Source: Arctopsyche grandis (Eukaryota; Arthropoda; Insecta; Trichoptera; Hydropsychidae). From it: a stretch of 64,000 nucleotides of DNA. The translations under genes were made by a program, and so were the position numbers. Below the pieces are notes generated by a model. It searched no databases. It had not been told where the DNA came from and saw nothing but the letters and a program-made list of their open reading frames with translations. Shown in pieces: positions 27,301-34,706 of the stretch. Within the stretch, counting starts at the first letter, position 1; each line of letters starts with the position of its first letter. The DNA lies in contig NC_135365.1 of the NCBI RefSeq assembly GCF_051622035.1, positions 6,913,501 to 6,977,500 on the forward strand, read 5' to 3'.

Positions 27301-29168
27301 TATATGGTGTTCATCTATCTGTTTGATTTCACTTGATTGTATTAAATGGCCATAAAATTTATACAATATATGAATATTTTAAATATGTATGAACGTAAGA
27401 ATGTTCTTTAAAATTCAGAATTCAAATGTATGTTTGAAATAATGAAAAGGAATACATGGGTGAGAGGCATGACGAAGATAACGAAAGTGCTTGAATGTAA
27501 TTTTATATTAAAAAAATATAATTTAAAAATAAACAATTAAATCACCATGGAAATAATACATGAAATATAAACTAACTTTAATAAAGAAATTTGTGTATCG
27601 AAAGCTCATATTATATATTTCAATGATATATTTGTTGAACAGGTTCTAGTAGAGTTAAGGGTGAGGTAGGAATAAATGTCGAAGACGAGAGTTCACCAGA
27701 ATTGGGTCCAGGACAGATTGCCCCACGAGGAAGAATGCCTATAAGTCGTGCACAGATCCGACTTGCTCTTCAGATGTCCAAAGGACAACTTGAAGTAGAA
27801 GTATGTCACGTTTCACATTTCAAACTTGTACGCATAGATATAGAATACATAGATACGCCCTGACGCTCTAAGCCGATCACCCTGTTGGTGCATGCACACA
27901 CAAAAGAAAGTACAGTGTATGCACACTCTCTCTGAGTAGCTAGTTAGCTTGTCGGAAGGTCGATTGACATTTTTCGAAAATGCCAACGTATTCAGTGAAA
28001 TTGTGCTACAATTACTCAATAAAACATAAAAAGGCGGATTGCATCACATAGCATAAGTAAGAATTAATATTCAGAATTAGTCTTCAATTATAGTATTTTA
28101 ACATATAATGAAATATCGTCGCGATGTATGTAGTGCAGTGATGGAACAGCGGTCGAAAACCTCTGCCACAGATGTATATCTTGTTGGCACTGAAGGAAAT
28201 TCAGAAATCGACATTAAGTTAAAAACTACAAACAATGAACTAAATATTAAAGTGTCAGCTTTAAAATTTATCCTTGTGGAAGTTACTAATATTTAAATAT
28301 TGTAATAGTTAATGATGGTTTTAGTATAGTGGCATACATTTGTAGTTTAATATAGTGTGTATAGCTAAATATTTTTTTCTTAATATGGTTTATTAGTTTA
28401 GTTTACTGTCACGCGGAGTGTCCAATAAAATAAAGTTATAAATAAAATAAAACTTCGATGCATGTACATATGTACATAAACTGGTTGCTGACCACTGCCG
28501 GTCGCTGCGTCGACCTTTTTTTTCACCACTTCCCCGCTAGTTAAACCCCCCGCACCCCTCAGTTAGTGGCGACAAGATCTCCAACAAAATTTGTATGTAA
28601 AGGCATATCTAGGTTATTCTACATCTATGCTTATACCATAATGTGCATGAAATACAGTCAAATTGACTTTTTTATGATTGATGCAGGTTTTAGGTGGCAA
28701 AAACATCACAAATGACGACACCGACGTACTTCCAGATTCGTATGTGAAATGCTATCTACGGGACGGGGAACGATGGCTTTTGAAAAAGAAGACCAAAGTT
28801 GTCCGTCATAGTATCGAGCCACAGTACAATCAAGTTCTCAAATATCAGGTATGAATTGCAGACTGTGTTTAATACACATATGAATGTAAGAAAGCTAAGT
28901 ATTTTCTATTTAACATAGTCATTCATAGGTGTTACTATGTTTTAACCATTGAAATTAAGTATTTTTGATTTAATAATAGGCTTCCGAAGTGCTTGGAAGA
29001 TCTCTCATTGTAATGATATGGCAACGATCTGGTGCTTTGGAACACAACATAGCTTTGGGGGGCTGTGAGCTATCATTAGAAAGGTTGCCAACAAAACCTC
29101 CGACTCCAGCATGGTATCCTCTGTTTCCTGTCCAACAACGAGCTACTGATTCCAGTGACTCTCCTTGA
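2796..29168 (+). CDS. Rim: Rim (regulating synaptic membrane exocytosis protein), 3' part, 12 exons
   Basis: Presynaptic active-zone scaffold that in other animals links Rab3 on synaptic vesicles, Munc13 and calcium channels. Exons seen: 2796-3022, 10237-10361, 12357-12540, 14748-14809, 22431-22612, 22685-22859, 24437-24617, 24706-24891, 24965-25132, 27643-27800, 28687-28848, 28980-29168. All have AG/GT boundaries and the phases chain without conflict, giving about 666 aa ending in TGA. Domains in order: proline-rich linker, PDZ (exons 1-3 of this list), linker, C2A (exons 5-7), Ser/Arg-rich linker, C2B (exons 10-12). C2A and C2B lack obvious full calcium-binding aspartate sets, as known for RIM C2 domains. 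The 5' half (zinc-finger/Rab-binding part) lies before the window. Extra alternative exons in the long introns cannot be excluded. Family assignment rests on the PDZ-C2A-C2B order and recognisable C2 sequence. Confidence 0.93.
3023..3970. other. Rim intron, no recognised feature
   Basis: AT-rich. Contains short imperfect phrases such as ACAAGTTACTAGT repeated at about 3304 and 3331, but no element ends or coding sequence could be supported. Confidence 0.5.
3973..4315 (-). mobile_element. Solo-LTR-like repeat, family A, copy 1
   Basis: Minus-strand reading gives TTTATAAGGAGG (TATA), AATAAATGC (polyA signal) and ends CCTACGCAACA. Matches 9394-9745 and 61134-61495. Start is probably TGCCACCGTTATAATTGG. 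Target duplication not certain. Confidence 0.65.
4377..4756. mobile_element. Foldback MITE, about 380 bp
   Basis: Ends GTGCATCCGCTCTAAAATCG and CGATTTTAGAGCGGATGCAC are inverted, and arms continue to a centre at about 4555 (GAATCTTGCCTTATTAAACT). Nearly the whole element is a hairpin. A 14-bp direct repeat CCTAATCCGAGGGT lies just outside each end (4360-4373, 4763-4776). Interior related to 29372-29732. Confidence 0.85.
4840..4885 (+). repeat. Degenerate hexamer repeat
   Basis: Runs of GTCGAAATCGAAGTAGAA-type hexamers giving an artefactual EVEVEIEV reading. Not coding. Confidence 0.6.
4985..5955. other. Rim intron, no recognised feature
   Basis: A GC-richer patch at 5100-5350 (GGGGTTGGAGAGG and following) may be repeat-derived; its open frames overlap on both strands and match nothing known to me. 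The rest is AT-rich. Confidence 0.45.
5959..6221 (-). repeat. Right copy of the inverted pair
   Basis: Reverse-complement partner of 10-271. The outer end GCTTCACTCTGTTAG matches the left copy. The inner end has ACCGCCCCTT, present in both. Confidence 0.75.
6770..6850 (+). mobile_element. tRNA-like SINE head / tRNA pseudogene
   Basis: GGCGTGCGGCGCGGGG followed by GGGTTCGATTCCCGGC (B-box). Arms do not fold into a convincing complete tRNA, so it is taken as a SINE head or pseudogene in a Rim intron. Confidence 0.45.
7030..7240 (+). mobile_element. SINE with B-box-like GGTTCGAGTC and (CA)n tail
   Basis: AATGACCATTAGCTCAATTT looks like an A-box region, GGTTCGAGTC at about 7101 a B box, and the element ends in a CA-rich microsatellite (7188-7232). 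It differs from the main SINE family. Confidence 0.45.
7188..7232 (+). repeat. (CA)n microsatellite
   Basis: Interrupted CACACA run at the end of a SINE. Confidence 0.9.
7260..8315. other. Rim intron, no recognised feature
   Basis: AT-rich, with a C9 run near 7607. No coding or element signature seen. Confidence 0.5.
8320..8515 (+). repeat. Two diverged copies of a GTTGGCCAGTGTATAGTT repeat
   Basis: GTTGGCCAGTGTATAGTT occurs at about 8332 and 8446, each followed by GGCT and CTAATAC. A short tandem duplication of about 115 bp. Confidence 0.65.
8520..9080 (+). repeat. Tandem array, about three units of 180-240 bp
   Basis: Units contain CATACCAACATAGCACACAC, ACTTAATCA, ATACGTGCATTAT and AACTAAATCCTAT, separated by TTATTTCTCGAT and CGAACTG. 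A lone copy is at 370-560. Probably part of an unidentified transposon with internal repeats. Confidence 0.65.
9250..9393 (-). mobile_element. Retrotransposon leader fragment next to LTR copy 2
   Basis: Directly after the LTR end on the minus strand comes CTGGTCGTCAGAAGTGGGAT, a primer-binding/leader-like sequence, then an open stretch reading [20 protein letters not shown]. Truncated remnant, not a gene. Confidence 0.5.
9394..9745 (-). mobile_element. LTR family A, copy 2
   Basis: Same TATA/AATAAA layout and CGCAACA end as copies 1 and 3. Unlike those it is followed on the minus strand by leader-like sequence (9250-9393), so this copy keeps a piece of the retrotransposon interior. Confidence 0.68.
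10237..10361 (+). CDS. Rim: Rim exon: PDZ core
   Basis: Encodes [20 protein letters not shown] and then the segment ending GGLQQGDK. The GFGM motif is the PDZ carboxylate-binding loop (G-F/L-G-phi type). Splice sites are CCACAG and GTAAGC. Confidence 0.93.
10600..10700. repeat. Stem-loop AAGGCCCACTTCCACTCC
   Basis: AAGGCCCACTTCCACTCC at about 10601 and its inverse GGAGTGGGAGTGGGCCTT at about 10680 enclose about 60 bp. Could be a small foldback element or structured RNA; no further support. Confidence 0.5.
10795..11235 (-). mobile_element. tRNA-type SINE, copy 3 (near full length)
   Basis: On the minus strand: head with A-box-like TAGCTCAGTCG and B-box GGTTCGATCTC, body with GGTCAGACTTGGATATTTTT, and a distal part ending in the CCTGGTATATATGTAAAATA tail. 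It is the best copy for defining family boundaries. Confidence 0.78.
11280..11830 (+). repeat. Interspersed repeat, copy 1 (matches 59885-60330)
   Basis: Shares ATTCATATTCGAATA, AAGCGCAAATACACTTTCAA and AATGTGTTTTAAACAAAAAT-type phrases with 59885-60330. The distal part has several ATTCCAACTGGTCAAAATAT units (inverted and direct). Confidence 0.65.
12357..12540 (+). CDS. Rim: Rim exon: end of PDZ
   Basis: Encodes [18 protein letters not shown] and then [20 protein letters not shown], the last PDZ helix and strand, followed by a Pro/Gln linker. Acceptor TTTAG, donor GTAATA; it ends one base into a codon. Confidence 0.92.
12860..13325. mobile_element. Foldback element with internal short tandem array
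   Basis: Ends TCTGCTGTAGGAAGAC and GTCTTCCTACAGCAGA are inverted. Arms of about 170 bp include CTCGACCAATAGCA and CGGTCACACGTGATCACCCG. The centre holds about six degenerate AAAACTGGTCACACCC units. Lies in a Rim intron. Confidence 0.85.
13545..14575. mobile_element. Inverted-repeat element enclosing an LTR fragment
   Basis: GGCCACACCGGGTGACTT and CAACTCTGTGAGTGA at 13621-13662 recur inverted at about 14435-14485, and the outer TGATTGGTCGG near 13549 recurs inverted near 14560. The middle (13745-14200) resembles an LTR on the minus strand (GTGTTGACC...CCGGCCTA). Confidence 0.65.
13745..14100 (-). mobile_element. LTR fragment related to the 33967 solo LTR
   Basis: GTGTTGACCATATCCCGGCC plus nearby GAAAACACGGTCGTG is the reverse complement of the 3' portion of the LTR at 33967-34706. 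Contains minus-strand AATAAA and TATATAAACC signals. Confidence 0.55.
14748..14809 (+). CDS. Rim: Rim small exon: Ser/Thr/Pro linker
   Basis: A 62-nt exon reading [20 protein letters not shown]. Acceptor TTGTAG, donor GTATAA. Phases on both sides fit the neighbouring exons, which is the main support for this short exon. It lies just upstream of a long AT microsatellite. Confidence 0.78.
15005..15097. repeat. (AT)n microsatellite
   Basis: About 46 uninterrupted AT dinucleotides. The YIYIYI frame across it is an artefact. Confidence 0.98.
15098..16440. other. Rim intron, AT-rich, nothing recognised
   Basis: Mostly A/T with short open frames only. No inverted ends or conserved protein found. 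Confidence 0.5.
16487..16860 (-). mobile_element. Second LTR-like fragment of the same type
   Basis: GTGTTAACCGTGTCCCAACC then CTATAGAAACTCGGTTAAC matches the layout of 13745, followed by CTTCGAAGGAGTGGC-type sequence also in common. Degenerate. Confidence 0.5.
16965..17202. mobile_element. piggyBac-like MITE, 238 bp, TTAA flanks
   Basis: TTAA at 16961-16964 and 17203-17206. Ends CACGTTCAACCCGGCG and CGCCGGGCTGAATGTG are inverted (15 of 16 by eye allowing R/Y changes). TTAA duplication is diagnostic of piggyBac-type insertion. Confidence 0.85.
17207..19600. other. Rim intron, AT-rich
   Basis: No coding exon or element boundary supported, apart from simple repeats. One region near 18000-18060 has ATATAATATA palindromes of low complexity. 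Confidence 0.5.
18990..19020 (+). repeat. (CTTT)n microsatellite
   Basis: Six or so TTTC repeats, ending TTTACTTG. Confidence 0.85.
19605..20134. mobile_element. Foldback element with tandem units in both ends
   Basis: GGTTGTGGCTATTT at the left and AAATAGCCACAACC at the right are inverted. The left end has three, the right two, copies of a roughly 37-bp unit GCAGGTACTATATCTGCAAA-TTATTGGCTATTT, and inside these is AAGCCTTCTGTGCA and its inverse. No coding sequence. Confidence 0.82.
20140..22430. other. Rim intron, AT-rich
   Basis: Contains a 106-codon open frame at 20920-21240, judged fortuitous because of its AT-driven composition. No other signal. Confidence 0.5.
21305..21340 (+). repeat. 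(ATT)n microsatellite
   Basis: About seven ATT repeats followed by an AT run in a Rim intron. Confidence 0.85.
22431..22612 (+). CDS. Rim: Rim exon: start of C2A
   Basis: Encodes [20 protein letters not shown] and [17 protein letters not shown], the first C2 strands, ending LRLLPI. Acceptor CCTATAG, donor GTCAGT; it ends two bases into a codon completed by the next exon. Confidence 0.9.
22685..22859 (+). CDS. Rim: Rim exon: C2A middle
   Basis: Encodes [20 protein letters not shown] and [20 protein letters not shown]. The SP-W-N-TL element is the C2 strand-4 signature. The following intron begins with a LINE-derived tandem duplication only about 24 bp after the donor. Confidence 0.92.
22884..23555 (+). 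mobile_element. LINE fragment, two tandem 337-bp units
   Basis: Two near-identical units (22884-23220 and 23221-23555), each encoding [18 protein letters not shown]-type sequence then [18 protein letters not shown], the palm region around the YADD box of an RTE-like reverse transcriptase (the YADD itself reads RYD). The first unit starts about 24 bp from the Rim C2A splice donor. Confidence 0.8.
23556..23750 (+). mobile_element. P-like repeat fragment inside the LINE
   Basis: Begins CATAGATATAGAATAACCAT, matching the terminal repeat of the element at 27833-28629, and continues with CAGAGAAGTTTTTATCGGAC, shared with 55563-55725. Confidence 0.6.
23751..24312 (+). mobile_element. RTE-like LINE 3' end with (GAT)n tail
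   Basis: Open stretch 23849-24220 encodes [20 protein letters not shown] and [20 protein letters not shown], the C-terminal part of RTE/BovB-type reverse transcriptases, and the element ends in a (GAT)n/(TGA)n run at 24286-24312, a usual RTE tail. Upstream stop codons show it is dead. Confidence 0.82.
24437..24617 (+). CDS. Rim: Rim exon: end of C2A and linker
   Basis: Encodes [20 protein letters not shown], the last C2A strand, followed by a Ser/Pro/Arg-rich linker. Acceptor GTTCAG, donor GTGAGC. Confidence 0.9.
24706..24891 (+). CDS. Rim: Rim exon: inter-C2 linker
   Basis: Encodes [20 protein letters not shown], then a Ser/Arg-rich region ending SSFQQQQEK. Phase fits both neighbours. A stretch near 24813-24850 resembles the start of the previous exon in another reading frame (see findings). 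Confidence 0.85.
24965..25132 (+). CDS. Rim: Rim exon: basic inter-C2 linker
   Basis: Encodes a basic linker with [20 protein letters not shown] and [17 protein letters not shown]. Acceptor TTTCAG, donor GTGAGT. Its split Arg codon is completed by the exon at 27643. Confidence 0.87.
25823..26326. mobile_element. TTAA-flanked MITE, 504 bp
   Basis: TTAA at 25819-25822 and 26327-26330. Ends GAGGGCTGGACACC and GGGTGTACAGCCCTC are inverted. Interior AT-rich, with a duplicated CGCATTCACTYAATATATAT. Probably piggyBac-like. Located in the Rim intron before C2B. Confidence 0.8.
27444..27500 (+). mobile_element. Tiny LINE remnant
   Basis: Reads [17 protein letters not shown], matching the [18 protein letters not shown] segment of the LINE at 24100. 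A fragment too short for the ORF threshold, in a Rim intron. Confidence 0.6.
27643..27800 (+). CDS. Rim: Rim exon: start of C2B
   Basis: Encodes [20 protein letters not shown], a linker, then [16 protein letters not shown], the first C2B strands. Acceptor AACAG, donor GTATGT. The P-like element begins 32 bp downstream of the exon. Confidence 0.92.
27833..28629 (+). mobile_element. P-element-like transposon remnant, 797 bp
   Basis: Terminal inverted repeats CATAGATATAGAAT and ATTCTACATCTATG; flanks CTTGTACG and CTTATACC agree at 6 of 8, a plausible 8-bp target duplication. ATG at 27980 opens [20 protein letters not shown], resembling a decayed THAP (C2CH) start with the first Cys changed to Ser. 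A further 62-codon frame at 28108-28296 is unrecognised. It occupies the Rim intron between C2B exons. Confidence 0.6.
28687..28848 (+). CDS. Rim: Rim exon: C2B middle
   Basis: Encodes [39 protein letters not shown] and [13 protein letters not shown]. The D-SYVK-YL and K-KTK-V segments are the C2 strand 2-4 signature. Splice sites GCAG and GTATGA. Confidence 0.95.
28980..29168 (+). CDS. Rim: Rim terminal exon: end of C2B, stop codon
   Basis: Encodes [20 protein letters not shown] and the end of C2B, finishing [18 protein letters not shown] then TGA. The 3' UTR follows. An AATAAA lies near 29304, inside the first bases of palindrome arm A, so the Rim 3' end borders the duplicated region. Confidence 0.95.
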   Translation, partial: ASEVLGRSLIVMIWQRSGALEHNIALGGCELSLERLPTKPPTPAWYPLFPVQQRATDSSDSP

Positions 29169-29371
29169 CATGTTCAAAGACTTGTAGAAAAGTTATACAC
29201 TGCGTTTATTTCAGATTCTTCTCTTAAAAATTTTAAAATACAAATATATATTATATCAATATAAGATGGTGTTTATATGTTAACAAAATTTGAAAAAAAA
29301 ATGAAATAAAATATGTTGAACTGCACTATGTAATTAGCGAGTATGTATGTATATGTGAAATATTTGGGTTT

Positions 29372-29732
29372 GGTGCAAACGATCGCAAAACGCCAGACAG
29401 ACTGAACCACAGATTAACTGGATGGCTGCTTTAAATGCAATTCTCGACTTCACGAATGATAGATTGCACATCAGATGACGAGTAACCTTTCGATGTGCAC
29501 AGATGCAAGTATTAAAATGGTAATTATTAAAATTGAGTTGGATCTTTCTGGCGAGTTTAGTAAGGCAAAATTCGGAACTAAAGTATCAGAAGCACAGAAC
29601 GTATACAGGGTAGGTATGTTGGGACTTCGGGTAGATTTCGCTTAGTTTAAGTGCGAGCAGTGCGCACGCATAAGGTACACGTGTCGTTAATCTATGGTTC
29701 AGTCTGTCTGGCGCTTGTCGATCGTTTGCACC
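29372..29732. mobile_element. Long-TIR MITE, 361 bp (left arm)
   Basis: Inverted ends GGTGCAAACGATCG...CGATCGTTTGCACC with conserved CGCCAGACAGACTGAACCA inside each TIR (one end GCAAAACG, the other GACAAGCG). The interior shares GATAGATTGCACATCAGATG with the foldback element at 4377-4756, so both belong to one family. Confidence 0.8.
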
Positions 29733-31389
29733 GCATCGGAAATATTTATTTGAATAAAATATTAATTGATACTTAGTATCTCGTATGAAATAAATGTAAA
29801 CATTATCCAAAAAAACACCCATTTTGTGCCAATTTTGTGGATCTGTTTTGTGTTTTGTGCTGTATAAATTGCCTTTGATTATTGTTAGATATCAGAAATA
29901 TATATATTTCTATTAATATATTATACTATACATACATAATTCATAGTTGAAATATTATTACTATGCCTAAAAACGATATTGTGTATATAAGACGTATACA
30001 AAATGCTTTAAAACGATCTCCTTGATGACTCTTATTATTTTTTTAACTATATTTTAAAATAAAAAGGCACATATCTGCTTGATTACAATATCTTACATAT
30101 GATATGAATTATTTTTTTATAAATGTGAGAGCATAAAATTTATAACATGGGGTAAATTGGATATATCAATGTTGAAACGCTTAAAAATATGAATCACTAA
30201 GTCTTTTTAATGTTTTTACTGTGAAAACTATCTACAAAGCTGTACAAACTAAATTATTCTTATTTCACAATACTTTAAAATCACAAATGACAATATTTAA
30301 CACAGGTGTATTTACATATGTATGTGTTAATTATGGATTCAATTTTCATTAAATTACACTTAACAACTGTAAAAATTTAATCTGCCTTAAAATTTTCATA
30401 TCACCAATTTAAGCAACACAAAATAAAATTTATAGTACACATGTTAAATTTATCCATTGTGTATTATAAATGTAAAATATATAATTGACATATAATATAA
30501 TATTGAATCTCAGTAACGCATATTAAAGCACTGTTTGGCATATCCTTTTTATTCTTATCAAAACATGTTTCTATCAAACCAAATCTAGTTTTTAAAATTA
30601 GTAAGATTTTGACAGCAGAAAAATTAACTTGCTAATATCAAACTTCGTATAGGAATTCAATTTTACTATGTATTTTTCAATTATTGACTAAACTTACATC
30701 GTAACTTTGAATATATTTATTATACAAAATTTATCCTATTATGACGACGATGTATGTATATTTTATATATTATTCTTATCATTGCTTTTTTGTATTTTTA
30801 TATATTTTATGAAATGTTATAATTGAATTGTTTTTAAAACTGTATTCACTTACAGTCATGCCAATATGAAAACATTTCAAATTTATCACGAATGAAGACG
30901 AATTATTAAAAGTGTTTTATTTGGAAATGTCATAGTGTATTTATTAAATATTATAATATATATATATATATATATAGTGTATTCAATTTATTTGGATTAA
31001 CAATATTTAATTATTAAAATTATATGGTTAAGGAAAACTACGACAAATGTTCTATTAAAGGCCTAAAAGTTTTGTAACTGCGACAATCTTCTATATTTAT
31101 GTAAAGAAAATATATTATATTTTACTCTTTAATCTTCTGACTGTATTACATTTCTTAAACATGTACCTTATTATAAAAATATATTTATATCATTCAATGT
31201 GATGTTAAAATACATGTTATTCGGTATAATAAACCATAATAAAATATATTAAAACACCATACGATTTTTCATTTGATAACATTCAATTAATTAATAAATA
31301 TATACATGTATGTATGTAAACATATTACTTAAAAATAGTAAGCATACCTTTTTATTGATAATAAAAAAAGAAATATTCATGGTCTGGGT

Positions 31390-31595
31390 CACTGCAAGGA
31401 AAGTGACTTGACGGAAAGTCTAAATATGGAAAACATTAAAACCGATTTATCAACTCGTCGTTAGCGTAGCTCTTATATTATAATGTAACCCTGACACATG
31501 GTAAATATCTTTCAAATCTCTTACCACGGCCTACGCTAACGAAGAGTCGACAAATCGGTTTTAATTTTTTCCATCTTTCGACTTTCCTTGCAGTG
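31390..31595. mobile_element. MITE, 206 bp, TIR CACTGCAAGGAAAGT (left arm)
   Basis: Terminal inverted repeats of about 75 bp, starting CACTGCAAGGAAAGT and ending ACTTTCCTTGCAGTG, with AACCGATTTRTC...GCTAACG conserved within them. The twin copy is at about 36180-36385. Superfamily not assigned. Confidence 0.8.
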
Positions 31596-31643
31596 ACGGC
31601 CACCGAAATATTCAATATGGACGTAAACATCCATCCACAAAGA

Positions 31644-31760
31644 TTTCATTATATTACATAATCATGCAATCATTTCATTATATTACATAATTATGTAATC
31701 ATTGACCTGTTTACTCAAAAGATTGCTTCGACGGAGTAAACAGGTCGAGCTCCTGAAGCT
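31644..31760. repeat. Tandem pair plus small stem-loop in palindrome arm
   Basis: Two copies of a 29-bp unit (ATTTCATTATATTACATAAT type) followed by GACCTGTTTACTC and its inverse GAGTAAACAGGTC around a short loop. The same is inverted in the other arm near 36010-36130. Confidence 0.6.
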
Positions 31761-32520
31761 CACTCGAATCTGGGGACGATGCGCTGGTTTATATACTCGT
31801 TGATTGTGCAACGCGTAGCTTGGTCGGTGAGATCATGTTCTGGAAGATTCCTACGGAGTCAAGATCTTCCTTTGTGTGCTATGTTTGGTGCCAGTGGCGC
31901 GCGCTGAAATTCTCTCTCTTTTTGTCGTACAGCCTTACTTAATGTGCACGAACGAGATACAAGAGGAACAACCTGTTCAAAAAGAGAGACAAAAAGAGAG
32001 ATTTTCAGCGCACGCCACTGCTTGGTGCGTAGTTAGTGGTGAGATCATCAGCTCCGGGGGGGGGGGGGAGTTCCCGTGTACTCGTGATTGCGAGTTTATA
32101 GTGTTTAGCCCTAGTTCGAACAAAGATATTTCAGCCAAGGTTGATGTTACGTGTTCGAACAGGACGCGATGATGTTGTCGACTTCGGGGTAACGGGGGTG
32201 TTGAAATAATAGAGCGTGCTTGGAGCGTGTGTTGTTTATTGGGTTGTCGTACTCCGAGTGGGGCGCTTCAGTCAGACGCGCCGAACCGCGCGCATCCCGG
32301 TGCTGCCAACTTGCATAAAAGCTGGTGTGGCAACCCCCAAGACCGCTGGCTCGGCAATCCTCCACAATGTAATTTGTACAGAACCCTCCAAGTACGTACG
32401 TAGCCATTCGGCTACAGTATATGCAATGGCGAAACTAAATCCCCAGCGCCCCCACTTATACCTGAATACGGTTTTTTTTGCGCGAGTTTTGTCCCTTTGG
32501 ATACGCTTGACAGTTATTGG
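31730..32520 (-). mobile_element. LTR-like retroelement debris (both arms)
   Basis: On the minus strand this stretch has a TATATAAACC box, AATAAACAAC signal and GC-rich 5'-leader-like sequence, similar in layout to the LTR fragments at 13745 and 16487. Ends are unclear. The twin lies at about 35265-36060. A G11 run near 32056 (C10 in the twin) marks it. Confidence 0.4.
31892..32020. mobile_element. hAT MITE, 129 bp (left arm of palindrome 1)
   Basis: CAGTGGCGCGCGCTGAAA at one end and the inverted TTTTCAGCGCACGCCACTG at the other, with TTTTTGTC/GACAAAAAGAGAG inside the arms. Flanks TTTGGTGC and CTTGGTGC are a 7/8 target duplication. Confidence 0.85.
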
Positions 32521-32579
32521 TGTGCTACAGTGGAGGGAACGGCTACCAGAAACAAAGAGAGGAGTTACAATTAGAGGTT

Positions 32580-32745
32580 GTGATCGAGAAATCTCGAGAA
32601 ATTTTGATTCTCGTTTCTCGAGAATATTTTATTGTAAAATTCCGAGATTCTCATTTCTCGAGAATATTTTATTATGAAAATTCGAGATTCTCGTATCTCG
32701 AGAAATTGTTTATTAGAATCTCGAAAATATCGAGAATATTCTTAA
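32580..32745. repeat. TCTCGAGA self-complementary minisatellite
   Basis: Repeated units of about 44 bp built around GATTCTCGTTTCTCGAGAAT. Each unit is itself nearly palindromic. Copies occur in both arms (also about 35035-35200) and in the spacer (about 33430-33535). Confidence 0.75.
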
Positions 32746-33234
32746 TTTATCACTACATGTTTTTACTCAATAAACTGACTGATTTGTATAGTTGTTAACT
32801 CGTAAATAATTTTGTAAAGTATTGTAATATGTATAGATGGTCAGTATTTTTTATCATTTGTCCGGTAAGTTATTATTCGGTCATCGTATACACATGTTAC
32901 AACGAAATCGCACCATTTTTAAGTTACATATATGTATGTGCATGTATGTAGGTACTAGTCACTAGTGCGAAAGTATTCGGTTATGATATCACTAAAACGC
33001 TAGTGAAAATATATTTTCACTGACAATATGACCCCACTTAACATACATAAAACAAAGATTTTTGATTTATTATTTATTTATTCGAGTATTTTTTCCTTAG
33101 ATATTAATCAATTTATAGTCAGTATTTTAATATGCATAGATGGTCAGTATTTTTATTATTTGTCCGGTCACAAAAACACGGGCAAAGCCGGGTAGCAACA
33201 CTGGAAATTTTATAAAATTCTTTTTTACATATTG

Positions 33235-33803
33235 CATATTACTTGAGTAAAAACAATAATTCGGTGAATTGTTACAAACATACCACACCCCAAAACATCG
33301 GAATTTTGACCAATTTGACCAATACCAAACCCTTAAAAATAATCATTATATATGTAGGTACTTTGAAGGACCAAGGAGAAATAAAAAGCAACCATTTACA
33401 TAAAAGAAAACATTTATTTAATATATATGATATAATCTCGAGATTCGAGAATCTTATTTTCTCGAAATATTTGAATCTCGAGAATTCAAGATTTTCTTTT
33501 TTTGTTTCTCGAGATTCTCGAGAATTCTCGAGAAAGTATAATTTTTTTTTAATATAGTTAATTGATTTTTTTAGCATATAAACTTGACAACATACAAAAA
33601 TCAAAAGGACACAAACACTACATATGTATGTATGTTATATCAGGGGTTTACAACTTTATTAAAGACATGACGAAAGAGAGATATAGAGATACAATAGAAC
33701 ATTGAATAGAAAAAAAAGTAAGATTATATAAAAAAAATATTATAAAAGAAGGCATGAAAAGAAAATAAAAATATACAAAAGTAATTTAAAATCGTAAAAA
33801 TAA
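33235..33803. repeat. Palindrome 1 spacer
   Basis: 569 bp present once between the arms. It is AT-rich and holds more of the TCTCGAGA self-complementary repeat (about 33430-33535). Both sides are flanked by the inverted phrase CACGGGCAAAGCCGGGTAGC (33176-33195 and its complement near 33842-33861), a motif common in insect repeats. Confidence 0.85.
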
Positions 33804-33966
33804 CAATATGTAAAAAAGAATTTTATAAAATTTCCAGTGTTGCTACCCGGCTTTGCCCGTGTTTTTGTGACCGGACAAATAATAAAAATACTGACCATCT
33901 ATGCATATTAAAATACTGACTATAAATTGATTAATATCTAAGGAAAAAATACTCGAATAAATAAAT

Positions 33967-34706
33967 TGTAGGAATCTCGTCGTCGTCATCGTCATCGAAA
34001 CCTTCGAGAATATTCCGCAACAACAAAATACATCGAGCGGAACAGCGCCAAGCATTCCAGAAAATACTACGCCTCGACAAAAGTGCATTCCTCTTGTACG
34101 CATCAACAACTAAATGCTCGCACGCATCAATAACCACTTCCATCAAGCGTTCCAGAAAATTCTACGCCTCGACAAAAGTGCATTCCTTTCTTACGCATCA
34201 ACAAACCACCACCATCGGTCAGGCGATTCCAGAAACACTATAAAAGGAGGTACAACCCAAACAACGCGAGTCGACCCACAGCAGCAAGCGTCGACATACA
34301 GCTCCTGACCAGCCACCACTACACTACGCGGACTTGGAAGATCAACCAGCCGGACGAGCCAGCAACACACTGCCGTATCCAGAGACCTTCCGAACATAGC
34401 CGAACAACGAGCCAGCAACACACTGCCGCATCCAGAGACCTTCTGAACATAGCTGAATGCCGAGCCAGCGACACTCTACCATATCCAGAGACCGCTGAAC
34501 GACATACTTTTGCCCACAAATACCATACCTTTGTACAACCATAGGCAAACAATAAAACTTTATAAAACTAGCACAACAGTGTTTCGTTAGGCCGGGATAC
34601 GGTCAACACACATGTACCCCACCTACATTGGTACTACCCCGACGTGATCTACGCAACCTTCTGATCATTCAACAGCACGGTCAACACACACCTACCCCGC
34701 CTACAA
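33967..34706 (+). mobile_element. Solo LTR, 740 bp, TSD AAAT
   Basis: Begins TGTAGG and ends CCTACA (short inverted ends), with AAAT at 33963-33966 and 34707-34710. The left palindrome arm has the empty site with a single AAAT. It contains a TATA-like ACTATAAAAGG near 34238, an AATAAA near 34551 and direct sub-repeats (CGAGCCAGCAACACACTGCC and variants near 34356-34490). TG...CA ends and a 4-bp duplication fit a Ty3/gypsy-type LTR; no internal coding region is present. Confidence 0.9.

Larger units (their letters stand above)
29290..33234 (+). repeat. Palindrome 1, left arm (A)
   Basis: About 3.9 kb starting about 120 bp after the Rim stop codon. Its reverse complement is found at 33804-38464 with a few percent substitutions and small indels. 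It contains a long-TIR MITE (29372-29732), a short MITE (31390-31595), a hAT MITE (31892-32020), LTR-like debris and a TCTCGAGA-rich minisatellite. No coding gene recognised. Confidence 0.95.

Noticed and set aside
32216-32677. 153-codon frame present in both arms of palindrome 1
   Set aside because: It runs through LTR-like and TCTCGAGA repeat sequence; its conservation between arms reflects the recent duplication, not selection.
32585-32740. TTCTCGAGAA repeats as heat-shock elements
   Set aside because: The TTC and GAA half-sites are spaced by four bases, not the two of a heat-shock element.
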